Shown piece by piece: positions 44,452-52,869 of a DNA stretch of 64,000 nt. The DNA comes from Lachnospiraceae bacterium (GTDB lineage Bacteria > Bacillota > Clostridia > Lachnospirales > Lachnospiraceae). Both the position numbers and the translations under genes were made by a program. The notes beneath the pieces are model-generated. The model was not told the DNA's origin. It saw only the letters and a list, made by a program, of their open reading frames with translations, and made no database searches. Location of the stretch: assembly GCA_030523275.1 (NCBI GenBank), contig JAUNIX010000013.1, positions 17,483 through 81,482 of the forward strand, written 5' to 3'. Positions within the stretch are counted from its first letter, which is position 1. Every line of letters starts with the position of its first letter.

Positions 44452-46758
44452 ATGAATTTTAATGAAAAATCAGTTGCCAAAAAAAGAAAAGCACTGGCTT
44501 TTTATAACCTAAGAAGAAAAGGTTCTTTTTACACTTTTCTCTTTCGGGTTGGCATGTCAACCTTTTTGGTTGCTTGTTTTGCCTGTTTTGGACTCATACT
44601 CGGTTTTATTCAGGCTATTTACCACAATACTCCTACAATGACCATTAATACACTTGCTCCACAGGGAGAAGCTTCTATATTATACGACAGTGATGGCAAA
44701 AAAATTATTTCTTTAGAGGAGAACGAAAAAAAAGATAATTATACTTCTCTAAACCAGATTCCTCAGGATTTGCAAAATGCTGTAATTGCAATTGAGGATT
44801 CCAAATATTATAGCCATACTGGTATTGATGTATATAGTATTATCAATGGTTTATTTGATAGTGTTACGAATGAAAATATATATGGAAGTACCAGTTTGAT
44901 CACGGAACAGTTAATAGAAAATATGGATCCGGAATTTTCCAATGATATGAATTTATTTGGTCGTATGGAATACCGCATGCGCCTTCATTTTGAATCTATT
45001 TCACTTGAACAAAATTCTTCCAAACCGGAAATCTTGGAATACTATCTAAATACGATCAGCTTTGGAAATGAAGTCATCGGAGTGGAAGCTGCATCACAGG
45101 TTTATTTTAATAAAAATGTACAAAATCTTTCTCTGTCGGAATGTGCAATTTTGGCTTCTATCATTTCAAATCCTACAAAGTACAATCCACGAACGGATTT
45201 GGAAGCAAATAAATCACAACGTCTTTTGATTTTAGAAAAGATGAAGGAAAATGATTACATTACGGAAGATGAGCTAAATGACGCCATCAAAGAAGATTCG
45301 TATGCACATTTGCAAATGTTTGATAAAAAGCAAAATACAAAATTAAACGATTTTTCTGAAGCTGCCTTACAGCAATTATTTTCTGAACTGCATAATAAGT
45401 ACAACATCAGTGCAACAAAATTTCACACTTTGCTTGCCTATGGCGGTCTCAATATTTATACGACACAAAATACATCAGTGCAAAACAAAGCTGAGACAAT
45501 TATCAATGACCCGACAAACTATGCATCTGAGGCGGCAAAAGCCCAAGCTTGCGTGACTATCCTTGATCAATCAACCGGACAGATTCAAGCAATTATTGGT
45601 AATCACAGTACAAAATCCTTAATGTCCAATCGGGCCACAGAGGATACAAGACAACCAGGAAGTCTATTTCAGATTCTTGCAACCTATCTTCCTGGCATTG
45701 ATACTGGTACTTTGACATTGGCTTCTTCTTATGAAGATGCACCCTATCAGTATTTGGATAATAACAAAGAAGTTGTCTCCAAGACAAAACAATATCAGGG
45801 ACTGACAACCGTGCGGGAAGCAATCCCAAGTGAAATGAATACCATTGCCGCACGCGCCCAATCCGATGTCACAGCACAAACTTCTTATGAATACCTATTA
45901 AAACTTGGTTTCCAACATTTAATTGAAACCTCCATCGATGCAACCGGTAACACGTTAACTGATGTACAACAGTCAATTTGCTCCGGTAATCTAATCGACG
46001 GTGTAACAAATATGGAAATCACACAGGCCGTCAGCACATTGGGAAATTCTGGATATACCGTTTCGCCAAGGCTTTATACGAAAGTAACAAACAATCAGGG
46101 AATTATTTTATTTGAAAAAGAATCTTCTTCTGTCAAAACGATACAAGCTTCCACGGCATTCCTGATTACTGATGCCTTAAAACAGCCAAAGGAAAATCAG
46201 ATTGATTATTTAGAGACAGCTTGTCTTCGTGGCAGCACACAGGATGAAACCGATTACTGGTACACTGGCTATACACCAAATCTTACAACCACTGTCTGGT
46301 TAGGTTATGATGATGAACGTGCTTTTGATTCTGAAAATACAGAAGAAGTTTTATGGAAAAAGATTATGTTGACAATCGCAGAGGAATCCAAAGAAGATCA
46401 AACGGAACAGACGTTTACAAAACCAGCGAATTTAGTGACCGCGGACATTTGTGAAGAATCTGGAAAGTTAGCAGTGCCTTCGATCTGTGACCATGATCCA
46501 AGAGGCAATCGGATCCGTACCGAATACTTTGCTCCAGGAACTGTGCCGACGACAACATGCAACACACATGTTGAGGTAACGATTTGCAAAGTATCCGGAA
46601 TGTTGATCAGCAATCAATGTCCAAAAAATGATTATGTGAAAAAGGTTTTCATCTCCTTACCACAAACAAGTGCTCAGACAATGGATATAAAATATCTACT
46701 TCCAAAAAAATATTTAACGGATGAGCGATGTACCATTCATTCAGAGACGAAAGATTAA
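44452..46758 (+). CDS. class A penicillin-binding-protein homologue with degenerate active sites
   Basis: A 768-aa membrane protein: basic tail, one membrane segment (about 32-55), glycosyltransferase-51 domain (about 75-290), transpeptidase domain (about 360-650) and a Cys-rich C-terminal extension. The fold is plain from IEDSKYYSHTGID, YYLNTISFG, NPTKYNP, TRQPGSLFQI and WYTGYTPNL. The catalytic motifs are altered. Transpeptidase SxxK is SLFQ, SxN is EMN and KTG is LRG. In the glycosyltransferase part the first Glu (ED) is kept, while TQQ is TEQ and the RKxxE motif has lost its Glu. It is probably non-catalytic, at least for transpeptidation. The frame is intact, so it is not a pseudogene. 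Confidence 0.88.
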   Translation: MNFNEKSVAKKRKALAFYNLRRKGSFYTFLFRVGMSTFLVACFACFGLILGFIQAIYHNTPTMTINTLAPQGEASILYDSDGKKIISLEENEKKDNYTSLNQIPQDLQNAVIAIEDSKYYSHTGIDVYSIINGLFDSVTNENIYGSTSLITEQLIENMDPEFSNDMNLFGRMEYRMRLHFESISLEQNSSKPEILEYYLNTISFGNEVIGVEAASQVYFNKNVQNLSLSECAILASIISNPTKYNPRTDLEANKSQRLLILEKMKENDYITEDELNDAIKEDSYAHLQMFDKKQNTKLNDFSEAALQQLFSELHNKYNISATKFHTLLAYGGLNIYTTQNTSVQNKAETIINDPTNYASEAAKAQACVTILDQSTGQIQAIIGNHSTKSLMSNRATEDTRQPGSLFQILATYLPGIDTGTLTLASSYEDAPYQYLDNNKEVVSKTKQYQGLTTVREAIPSEMNTIAARAQSDVTAQTSYEYLLKLGFQHLIETSIDATGNTLTDVQQSICSGNLIDGVTNMEITQAVSTLGNSGYTVSPRLYTKVTNNQGIILFEKESSSVKTIQASTAFLITDALKQPKENQIDYLETACLRGSTQDETDYWYTGYTPNLTTTVWLGYDDERAFDSENTEEVLWKKIMLTIAEESKEDQTEQTFTKPANLVTADICEESGKLAVPSICDHDPRGNRIRTEYFAPGTVPTTTCNTHVEVTICKVSGMLISNQCPKNDYVKKVFISLPQTSAQTMDIKYLLPKKYLTDERCTIHSETKD

Positions 46759-46765
46759 GATACAT

Positions 46766-46798
46766 GAAAAAGAACCCATACAAAATGGGTTCTTTTTC
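46766..46798 (+). terminator. terminator of the PBP-like gene
   Basis: Exact 13-base arms (46766-46778 and 46786-46798) that include the A-run and T-run; it can work in both directions, including for spoVAE. Confidence 0.85.
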
Positions 46799-46853
46799 GA
46801 TCTATATAAAAAGCAATCAAACATGATTACTTGAATATAGGACATGTTTTTTA

Positions 46854-47210
46854 TCATTCTTTCATTTTCGGTTGAAAAACTAATGATGCCAAATAAGAAA
46901 AGATTAAGGCTGCTGAAGTTCCAGCGGCGGCTGCTTTTAATCCACCGCGGAAAAGTCCTAAAAATCCATCCTGATCTACAGCTTCTTTGACTCCTTTCCA
47001 AAGATTATAGCCAAAACCAGATAATGGGACTGTTGCACCACATCCTGCAAACTGTTCTAATTTATCATATATGCCAACAGCACCTAAAATGACACCCGTC
47101 ATCACTAATAAAACCATAACTCTCCCCGGCATCAATTTTGTTTTTTCTAGAAAGATCTGTACGATTGCACAGATAATTCCTCCCACCACAAATGCCATCA
47201 AATATTTCAT
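46854..47210 (-). CDS. spoVAE: stage V sporulation protein AE
   Basis: A 118-aa inner-spore-membrane protein with four membrane segments. It shows VGGIICAIVQI, GCGATVPLSGFGYNLWKGV and a Gly-Phe loop typical of SpoVAEb. With SpoVAC and SpoVAD it moves dipicolinic acid into the forespore and out during germination. It overlaps spoVAD by four bases; AAGGAG precedes the ATG. It is separated from spoVAC by about 4.7 kb, unlike the single operon of Bacillus. Confidence 0.93.
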   Translation of the reverse strand: MKYLMAFVVGGIICAIVQIFLEKTKLMPGRVMVLLVMTGVILGAVGIYDKLEQFAGCGATVPLSGFGYNLWKGVKEAVDQDGFLGLFRGGLKAAAAGTSAALIFSYLASLVFQPKMKE

Positions 47211-48220
47211 TTGTCGCTCCTTTCCAGCAACACCCCATGTGCAATACCTGGAACACTTTGTCCTTCATTAAAACTTACCGTTGAGAGTAACGCCCCAGTC
47301 GGAACAAATAATACCCTTTTCCATTCTCCACGCTGTATAGCAGGCAAAACCATAGCAGATAAGGTAACAGCACTGCAGGCACAACCGGAGCCTCCGGCAT
47401 TTGTATCCTGAGCTTCTGGCGAAAAGATTTCAATGCCGCAGTCCATATGCTGCTTCGATATATCATAATCGTTTTCCTTTAGCAGACGGATTAAAATTTC
47501 CTGCCCGATTGTTCCAAGATCACCCGTAATAATATGATCATAATCCTCAGGCCGACGCCCAAAGTCACGTAAATGCTGGTAAATCACCTGTGCAGCTGCC
47601 GGTGCCATCGCTGCACCCATATTCATCGAATCTTTAATTCCATAATCCATGATTTTTCCAGTCGTAATTCCGGAAATCTGCACATCACTTTTTTCTTTTG
47701 ACACAACAAACGCCCCACTGCCGGTCACCGTCCATGTGGAGGACAATGGTCTTTGATTTCCATACTCTAATGGAAATCGAAACTGCTTTTCCGCACTTCC
47801 AAAATGGCTAGAAGACGCGACGACTGCATATTTTGCATATCCAGCGGCAACAGTCATGGAAGCCAAAGAAAGGCCTTCTCCGGCACTAGAACAGGCTCCA
47901 TAAATACCAAATAATGGAATTTCAAAATCTTTGACTCCAAAAGAAGTCGCAATCAACTGTCCGAGCAAATCTCCAGCAAACAGGTAACGGATTTGCTCTG
48001 TTTTCAATCCTGCTTTTTTAATCGCCAGAGAGATGGCACGTTTCATAAACTCACTTTCTCCCTCTTCCCAATTTCCTTGTCCTGCCATCGGATCTTCGAC
48101 AATTTCGTCAAATAATTTCCCAAGCGGACCTTCGCTCTCTTTTTGTCCTACAACTGAGGAAGAAGATAAGAGATAGGGAGGATTTTCAAATTCAATACTT
48201 TGCTTTCCTATTTGTCCCAT
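47207..48220 (-). CDS. spoVAD: stage V sporulation protein AD
   Basis: A 337-aa thiolase-fold protein. It begins GQIGKQSIEFENPPYL and carries GACSSAGEGLSLASM, the residue pattern around the former thiolase cysteine. It also has SSHFGSAEKQFRFPLEYGNQRP and the C-terminal DTNAGGSGCACSAV. SpoVAD binds dipicolinic acid at the outer face of the inner spore membrane. It is followed by spoVAE in a two-gene unit. It sits 112 bases after the cdd stop, past a terminator, so it should have its own promoter; none with good match to the forespore consensus was found by eye. Confidence 0.95.
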   Translation of the reverse strand: MGQIGKQSIEFENPPYLLSSSSVVGQKESEGPLGKLFDEIVEDPMAGQGNWEEGESEFMKRAISLAIKKAGLKTEQIRYLFAGDLLGQLIATSFGVKDFEIPLFGIYGACSSAGEGLSLASMTVAAGYAKYAVVASSSHFGSAEKQFRFPLEYGNQRPLSSTWTVTGSGAFVVSKEKSDVQISGITTGKIMDYGIKDSMNMGAAMAPAAAQVIYQHLRDFGRRPEDYDHIITGDLGTIGQEILIRLLKENDYDISKQHMDCGIEIFSPEAQDTNAGGSGCACSAVTLSAMVLPAIQRGEWKRVLFVPTGALLSTVSFNEGQSVPGIAHGVLLERSDK

Positions 48221-48285
48221 CTGCTTTTTCCTTTCTATCTTATTTACAAATAGTGTGTTCAGATTTTAAAAAATTATACTTTATG

Positions 48286-48320
48286 AAGAAAAAAAGAGGA
48301 TTTCATATAAGAAATCCTCT
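48286..48320 (-). terminator. terminator of cdd
   Basis: Exact ten-base arms (48295-48304 and 48311-48320) followed on minus by a run of about ten T-rich bases. Confidence 0.85.
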
Positions 48321-48332
48321 CGAAATGGTTTA

Positions 48333-48737
48333 TTATAATTCAAATTGAAGTGGCAATAATTCTATCAGCTTATATTGTTTATAATCCCTGTCATTATCTG
48401 ACAAAATCACTAAAAAATCTTCCTCACAAAATTCGGATAATACCTGCCTGCAAATACCACAAGGTGGACAATATTCCAGTTTCCCATTTTCTTTGCCGCC
48501 AACGATCGCAATCGCCTGAAAATTTGTTTTTCCTTCACTGACAGCTTTAAAAATTGCGGTGCGTTCTGCACAATTTCCCGCAGGATACGAAGCATTTTCC
48601 ACATTACATCCACGATAAATGCTATTATCTCCACAAAGTAATGCCGCACCAACTTTAAAATGAGAATATGGCGCATATGCATAGTCTCTAGCTTTGATTG
48701 CTTCTTCTATTAATAATTGTATCTGATGTTCCTTCAT
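48333..48737 (-). CDS. cdd: cytidine deaminase
   Basis: A 134-aa zinc enzyme turning cytidine and deoxycytidine into uridine forms. It has the active-site CAERTAIFKAV with the catalytic Glu, and PPCGICRQVLSEF giving the two other zinc cysteines. YAPYSHFKVGAALL is the usual N-terminal block. The start at 48737 has AGGTG five bases ahead. It follows the HAD gene by 20 bases and ends at a terminator. Confidence 0.96.
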   Translation of the reverse strand: MKEHQIQLLIEEAIKARDYAYAPYSHFKVGAALLCGDNSIYRGCNVENASYPAGNCAERTAIFKAVSEGKTNFQAIAIVGGKENGKLEYCPPCGICRQVLSEFCEEDFLVILSDNDRDYKQYKLIELLPLQFEL

Positions 48738-48757
48738 AATATCACCTGATTTTTCTA

Positions 48758-49381
48758 TCAACGAATCTGTTCATCTGAAATCCGCACGATTTCCTGCCAA
48801 TGATCCTCCATCGTTCGATCATAGACAGCCGTCACATAACATCCTGCTTCTTTTGCCGATTTGATTGCAAAAAATGCATCCTCATAAACATGTGTTTCTT
48901 CCGGACTAACCCCAAATTTTTGACACATCAACTGATAAATATCCGGTTTTGTTTTTCCCATCCCTACTTCATCCGATGTATAAATGTGGTCAAAATAAGG
49001 GAACATGCCAGTTCTTTTCAACGCCGCATACACACAGGATTTTTCAGAACTTGTCAATACAATCACTGTATGTCCAGCATCTTTTTCTTTTTTGACAACT
49101 TGTTTCATTCCCCGCTTTGCCGGAATCTCAAACTGGTAAGACAGCATGATATTTCGCAAAGAACCTTCTAAAATCTCCTCGATCGATTCCGTAAGTCCAA
49201 ATTGCTCTTTCATATAAATGGCTGACTCATTTAGGGTCATGGACCCAATTAACTTATCAAAATTATCCGGCACCTCAATTCCTTTTCCTGCCAGATAACT
49301 GCGTCCTACATTTTCCCAATATGGCATCGAATCCAGTAATGTTCCATCCATATCAAAAATAGCAAGCTTTTTCTTACCCAT
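48758..49381 (-). CDS. HAD-family phosphatase
   Basis: A 207-aa cytosolic hydrolase of the beta-phosphoglucomutase-like HAD group. It carries FDMDGTLLDSMPYWENVG (nucleophile Asp and acid/base Asp), VIVLTSSEK (motif II), and KTKPDIYQLMCQKFG (motif III Lys). VYEDAFFAIKSAKEAG (motif IV) is also present. A helical cap lies between residues 15 and 85. The substrate is unknown; small sugar or nucleotide phosphates are likely, and cdd next door may hint at nucleotides. GGAGGAG precedes the ATG at 49381. Confidence 0.9.
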   Translation of the reverse strand: MGKKKLAIFDMDGTLLDSMPYWENVGRSYLAGKGIEVPDNFDKLIGSMTLNESAIYMKEQFGLTESIEEILEGSLRNIMLSYQFEIPAKRGMKQVVKKEKDAGHTVIVLTSSEKSCVYAALKRTGMFPYFDHIYTSDEVGMGKTKPDIYQLMCQKFGVSPEETHVYEDAFFAIKSAKEAGCYVTAVYDRTMEDHWQEIVRISDEQIR

Positions 49382-49440
49382 AAATATTCTCCTCCCACAC
49401 TTATATTGGAAATACAACCGATAATGAAATAACACTTAAA

Positions 49441-50184
49441 TTATTTTGTCACACCGTATTTGTCTGCCAATGCAGTCGCTACTTTATTAAATTCTGTCTG
49501 CTGTTTTTGCTGAAGAGCCATTGCATCTGCCTGATCTTTTACTTCTTCATAGGTTCTTGTCTTCGCTTCCTGCTTATCATAAACATAAATTAAATGATAG
49601 CCAAACTGTGTTTTTACAGGACCTAATACCTTATTTAACTCGCCATCAAAAGCTGCATCTTCGAATTCTTTTACCATCTGACCTTTTCCAAATGGACCAA
49701 GATCTCCACCCTGCTGTTTTGATGGGCAAGTAGAATAAGCTTCTGCTGCTTCTTCAAATGTCTTTTCGCCAGCTTCAATTTCTGCTGATGCTTTTTTACA
49801 ACCTTCTTCATCATCTGTCAAAATATGTTTTGCGCTAACCGTTGCTTCCTGAGCAAACTGTGCTTTGTTTTCTTCATAAAACGCTTTCTTTTCTTCCTCT
49901 GTCATCGTTACAGACTGGATGACTTTTGTCATTGCCATACGGCTTAATAAATCAGATTTTACAGAAGCCATCATCTGTTTAAACTCTTCTGTCTCATCCA
50001 GTTTATCTTCCTCTGCTTTCTTTTCAAACAAATACATATCGATCAACTGCTGTAATGCCTGTGCCTGAAATTGTGGATTAGAAGCATATGCCTGTTGTTG
50101 CTGTGGCAATCTCTGGATAAACGCATCTAATTCTGCTCCCGTAATCTCATGTCCAGCTGCAACTGCTAAAATATTTTCACTCAT
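49441..50184 (-). CDS. cytoplasmic parvulin-type peptidyl-prolyl isomerase
   Basis: A 247-aa protein. Residues 5-105 are a SurA/PrsA-like helical chaperone region (QQLIDMYLFEKKAEEDK). Residues 112-205 are a parvulin domain with VSAKHILTDDEEGCKKA, CPSKQQGGDLGPFGKGQMVKEFEDAAF and TQFGYHLIYV. The signal peptide and lipobox of PrsA are absent, so it should act in the cytosol. AAAGGAG precedes the ATG. It is the first gene of a unit with HAD and cdd. Confidence 0.9.
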   Translation of the reverse strand: MSENILAVAAGHEITGAELDAFIQRLPQQQQAYASNPQFQAQALQQLIDMYLFEKKAEEDKLDETEEFKQMMASVKSDLLSRMAMTKVIQSVTMTEEEKKAFYEENKAQFAQEATVSAKHILTDDEEGCKKASAEIEAGEKTFEEAAEAYSTCPSKQQGGDLGPFGKGQMVKEFEDAAFDGELNKVLGPVKTQFGYHLIYVYDKQEAKTRTYEEVKDQADAMALQQKQQTEFNKVATALADKYGVTK

Positions 50185-50295
50185 TTTTATGTTCTCCTTT
50201 GTTCTTTCTTAATCGCTTTATTATATCATACATTGGCAAAAAAATGACCGAAAACTTTATTTTTCGCTTTGGTCATTTCCATTTATTTTATTATG

Positions 50296-50711
50296 TCATT
50301 CATATTCCTCCAATGTTGCTGCAACATCCACTTTAAATTGATCCCACTTCTCTTCATGATCCACAAAGTATTTCGGACATATTTTTCCGGTTATGTCATA
50401 ATGTCGTATCACATCTTCTTCTGTTAGATCAAACTTGAAACAAAGCCAAGCCGTCAATGTTACCATGGAATGATATGTTTTATCTGTATAAGTTCCATTA
50501 TCGCATGACTATCTTTTAATCCCTCAGAATAATCACGATTCTGCATCGCTGTCGCTCCTGGATTCGCAGTATAATGAATCACGATTCCATTGATTTTTTT
50601 GGTCTTAATTCCAGGTCTAGAATACGGATTTGGAGTCAATATATTATAAAATAACACCCACCATAAGTAGAATTTACGCAAAAACACAAATCTACTATAG
50701 GTAAAATTCAT
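50296..50711 (-). pseudogene. N-acetylmuramoyl-L-alanine amidase (Amidase_2) pseudogene
   Basis: Two pieces of one PGRP/Amidase_2 protein lie in different frames. The 5' part reads ILTPNPYSRPG...GIVIHYTANPGATAMQNRDY (zinc His in VIHYTA). The 3' part, ending at 50296, reads DNGTYTDKTYHSMVTLTAWLC and VIRHYDITGKICPKYF (zinc His and Cys-Pro-Lys motif). The central domain of roughly 45 codons is missing at the junction near 50505, with a frame change. The first 20 codons from 50711 are unlike the family and begin in a palindrome, suggesting the native start is also lost. Confidence 0.8.
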
Positions 50712-50738
50712 GTAATTAGGAAATTTCCTAATTACATG
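50709..50738. repeat. 30-bp perfect palindrome
   Basis: Fifteen-base arms without a loop, with an AGGAAATTTCCT centre, between the Rpn gene terminator and the amidase pseudogene. The centre recalls the arms of the hairpin repeat copies, but the outer bases differ. Confidence 0.6.
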
Positions 50739-50762
50739 AAAAGAAGCCAGTTTCCTGACTTC
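50739..50762 (-). terminator. terminator of the Rpn nuclease gene
   Basis: On the minus strand GAAGTCAG, a GAAA tetraloop and CTGGCTTC (one G-U pair) are followed by TTTT. Confidence 0.8.
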
Positions 50763-50786
50763 CTTTAGAAAACGGTCAATCTATCA

Positions 50787-51743
50787 TTATACTAACTGCA
50801 TCTTCTGATACAACTCTTCCCGAAAATCTTTATCCACGACTGCTTTTTTCAAATCCTCAAATCGGTCTTCTGCAATTAAAATAGAATAAAGATGATTCAT
50901 CTGCTCTAGTTTTTGTTCTCCCTGTTGTATTCCTGCCTGTCGTCCTCTCGCCTCTAATTGCTCAAATGCTCTGCACATGTCGTACTCCACCTTCCCTTCC
51001 TGATTCGCCTTCGCATACTTTTTCCATTCTTCAAAAGAAATCTTCGCATCAGAAAGAACCATCAACGTTTCGAATGTTTCTTCTGATAAATATCGGTATC
51101 TATTATCTTTATTTACTAAATCTTCTATCTTTTGTAAATTGGAGTTGCATTGTAATAATGCAATCAATTCTCTTAACTCACCATGAAACACGCTTGGATC
51201 AATCTTCATCATCGAAACTAAATTTAAACGATGTTCCATTAAATAAGCATCCAGTTCATCATATCCTTCTGGTAGTTTAACCATATCTTTTATAGTTAAA
51301 TGAGAATCCCATTCTTCAATTCCATAATAGCACACAAATGTAATCACTGCTACCAGATAATCCGTTTTTTTCATCCCAGATAGAAACTCGGCTGAACTTT
51401 TGAGGTCATGGTTTTGTCGATGTTTCTGCTTTAATTCATGAAATTGTTCCTCGTAGGTAAGATCATCATATAAAGCAGTTCTGATTGGCATTCCATAATG
51501 GATTTGCATTTGATTCTCACAGGCAATATATACAACTTGCGAGTTATGTACAATCTTCTTGATAATATCCCGCTCTCTCTTTATCTTTTTATCATTCCCC
51601 TGAAATACCGACACAGAATCTTTGTCTTCTATCTCCCCTGTATGGATAACTTTTTTGCCACCAAATGCAATCCCATTGATCAAATCCGTAAAGCGTTTAT
51701 TATCCGATAAGTATCTTCTCAATACAATGTCTTTTTCAGACAA
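50787..51743 (-). CDS. Rpn-family recombination-promoting nuclease
   Basis: A 318-aa protein of the Rpn/transposase_31 family. The N-terminal PD-(D/E)xK-type domain opens with VLRRYLSDNKRFTDLINGIAFGG. It includes RERDIIKKIVHNSQVVYIACENQMQIHYGMPIR, where the E-N-Q and upstream Asp form the metal site. The middle part has VCYYGIEEWD and LRELIALLQCNS. The C-terminal part is a charged coiled coil with repeated Gly-Gln-x-Gly steps. Relatives promote RecA-independent recombination in Escherichia coli. Start is TTG with AAGGTG upstream. A broken second copy lies at 36.8-37.3 kb. Confidence 0.9.
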   Translation of the reverse strand: MSEKDIVLRRYLSDNKRFTDLINGIAFGGKKVIHTGEIEDKDSVSVFQGNDKKIKRERDIIKKIVHNSQVVYIACENQMQIHYGMPIRTALYDDLTYEEQFHELKQKHRQNHDLKSSAEFLSGMKKTDYLVAVITFVCYYGIEEWDSHLTIKDMVKLPEGYDELDAYLMEHRLNLVSMMKIDPSVFHGELRELIALLQCNSNLQKIEDLVNKDNRYRYLSEETFETLMVLSDAKISFEEWKKYAKANQEGKVEYDMCRAFEQLEARGRQAGIQQGEQKLEQMNHLYSILIAEDRFEDLKKAVVDKDFREELYQKMQLV

Positions 51744-51836
51744 TCCATCACCTTCTTACAGTTTTTTACTTTATTTACATTTTAACCTTTCTGTAAATAA
51801 TTGTCAATCTTATATTCATTTTTTGTTAAAATACAA

Positions 51837-51871
51837 AAATAAAGCATTTTCTTTTTATCGAAAATGCCTTA
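51837..51871 (-). terminator. terminator after spoVAC
   Basis: On the minus strand AAGGCATTTTC pairs with GAAAATGCTTT, then ATTTTTG. It closes the spoVAA-AB-AC unit and shows that spoVAD is not on the same transcript. Confidence 0.75.
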
Positions 51872-51912
51872 CTTTTGAAATATTCCACTCATTCTTATTG
51901 ATACTAAAATTT

Positions 51913-52371
51913 TTATATAATTCCCATTATTTTTAACAGCCAGTAAATCAATCCTATAGCCCAGCTTGTAAAGACTCCATACAGGATAACTGGTCCGGCA
52001 ATCGTAAATATCTTAACGCCAATACCAAAAACCTGTCCCTCTTTTTGATATTCGATTGCTGGGGATGCCACAGAATTGGCAAATCCAGTGATCGGCACTA
52101 ATGTACCTGCACCAGCAAAATCTGCAATTTTACCAAATAAATTAAATCCGGTAAGCAGTACACTGAGTAATATCAGTGACAATGTAACGCAGGTCAAAGC
52201 ATCCTCTTCTTTTAAGCCATTGTGCAATGCTATTTGTTTGATACATTCTCCGAGTACACAAATCATCCCTCCGACTAAAAATGCTTTACTACAATTGACA
52301 AAACAATTGTGTTTTGGGGTCACCTGTTCGACATATTCTTCATATTCTTGTTTCGTTGGTTCTTTTTTCAT
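51913..52371 (-). CDS. spoVAC: stage V sporulation protein AC
   Basis: A 152-aa inner-membrane spore protein with three or four membrane segments. It carries NCSKAFLVGGMICVLGE and the signature FAGAGTLVPITGFANSVASPAIEYQKEG. SpoVAC behaves as a mechanosensitive channel for dipicolinic acid in Bacillus. It follows spoVAB by about 60 bases. spoVAD, usually next, is about 3.7 kb away. Confidence 0.95.
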   Translation of the reverse strand: MKKEPTKQEYEEYVEQVTPKHNCFVNCSKAFLVGGMICVLGECIKQIALHNGLKEEDALTCVTLSLILLSVLLTGFNLFGKIADFAGAGTLVPITGFANSVASPAIEYQKEGQVFGIGVKIFTIAGPVILYGVFTSWAIGLIYWLLKIMGII

Positions 52372-52431
52372 ATTGATTCCCTTCTTTCATTTTAGTAAAT
52401 CTTTGAAATCTTATCTGTCTTCGAACGATTC

Positions 52432-52869
52432 TTATTTTAACAGAAAGAACTGAATCAGACTTCCTGTAACTTTGCCAAGTGCAAGGCTATAAACTAAATA
52501 CGGCATTCCTTTTCGCAATTTGATCCTTCGAGCAAAAATAGGAATACTCTTTAAAACTTCTGCCAACGCTGCTGCCAGACAGCCAACAAAAAAGCCACCG
52601 AAAAATCCATACAATAAGATTCCTATCCACCATAAATGTAGTTTTATTTCATATAAATAAAGAAGATTTCCCAGTACAGCTCCTAAAACGATGGCATCTT
52701 CATATTTTCGAGCACAATCCATTGTCTTTGTTACGGCTGCGATTCTTGGTATAATACCGATCATACACAAAAATGCAAGGAAGCTTCCCGCAATTACTAA
52801 ACCAGTACTAAATCCTAATACAATCCGAAAAATTCCATTTAAAATATCCATAATACCACTGCTCATCAT
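52432..52869 (-). CDS. spoVAB: stage V sporulation protein AB
   Basis: A 145-aa membrane protein with four to five segments and the SpoVAB blocks GFSTGLVIAGSFLAFLCMIGIIPRIA, LHLWWIGILLYGFFGGFFVGCLAAALAE and RRIKLRKGMPYLVYSLALGK. Its ATG overlaps the spoVAA stop (ATGA), so the two are translated together. Confidence 0.93.
   Translation of the reverse strand: MMSSGIMDILNGIFRIVLGFSTGLVIAGSFLAFLCMIGIIPRIAAVTKTMDCARKYEDAIVLGAVLGNLLYLYEIKLHLWWIGILLYGFFGGFFVGCLAAALAEVLKSIPIFARRIKLRKGMPYLVYSLALGKVTGSLIQFFLLK

Noticed and set aside
44452..46758. Treating the PBP-like gene as a pseudogene
   Set aside because: The frame is uninterrupted, with promoter, ribosome binding site and terminator; only catalytic residues are changed.
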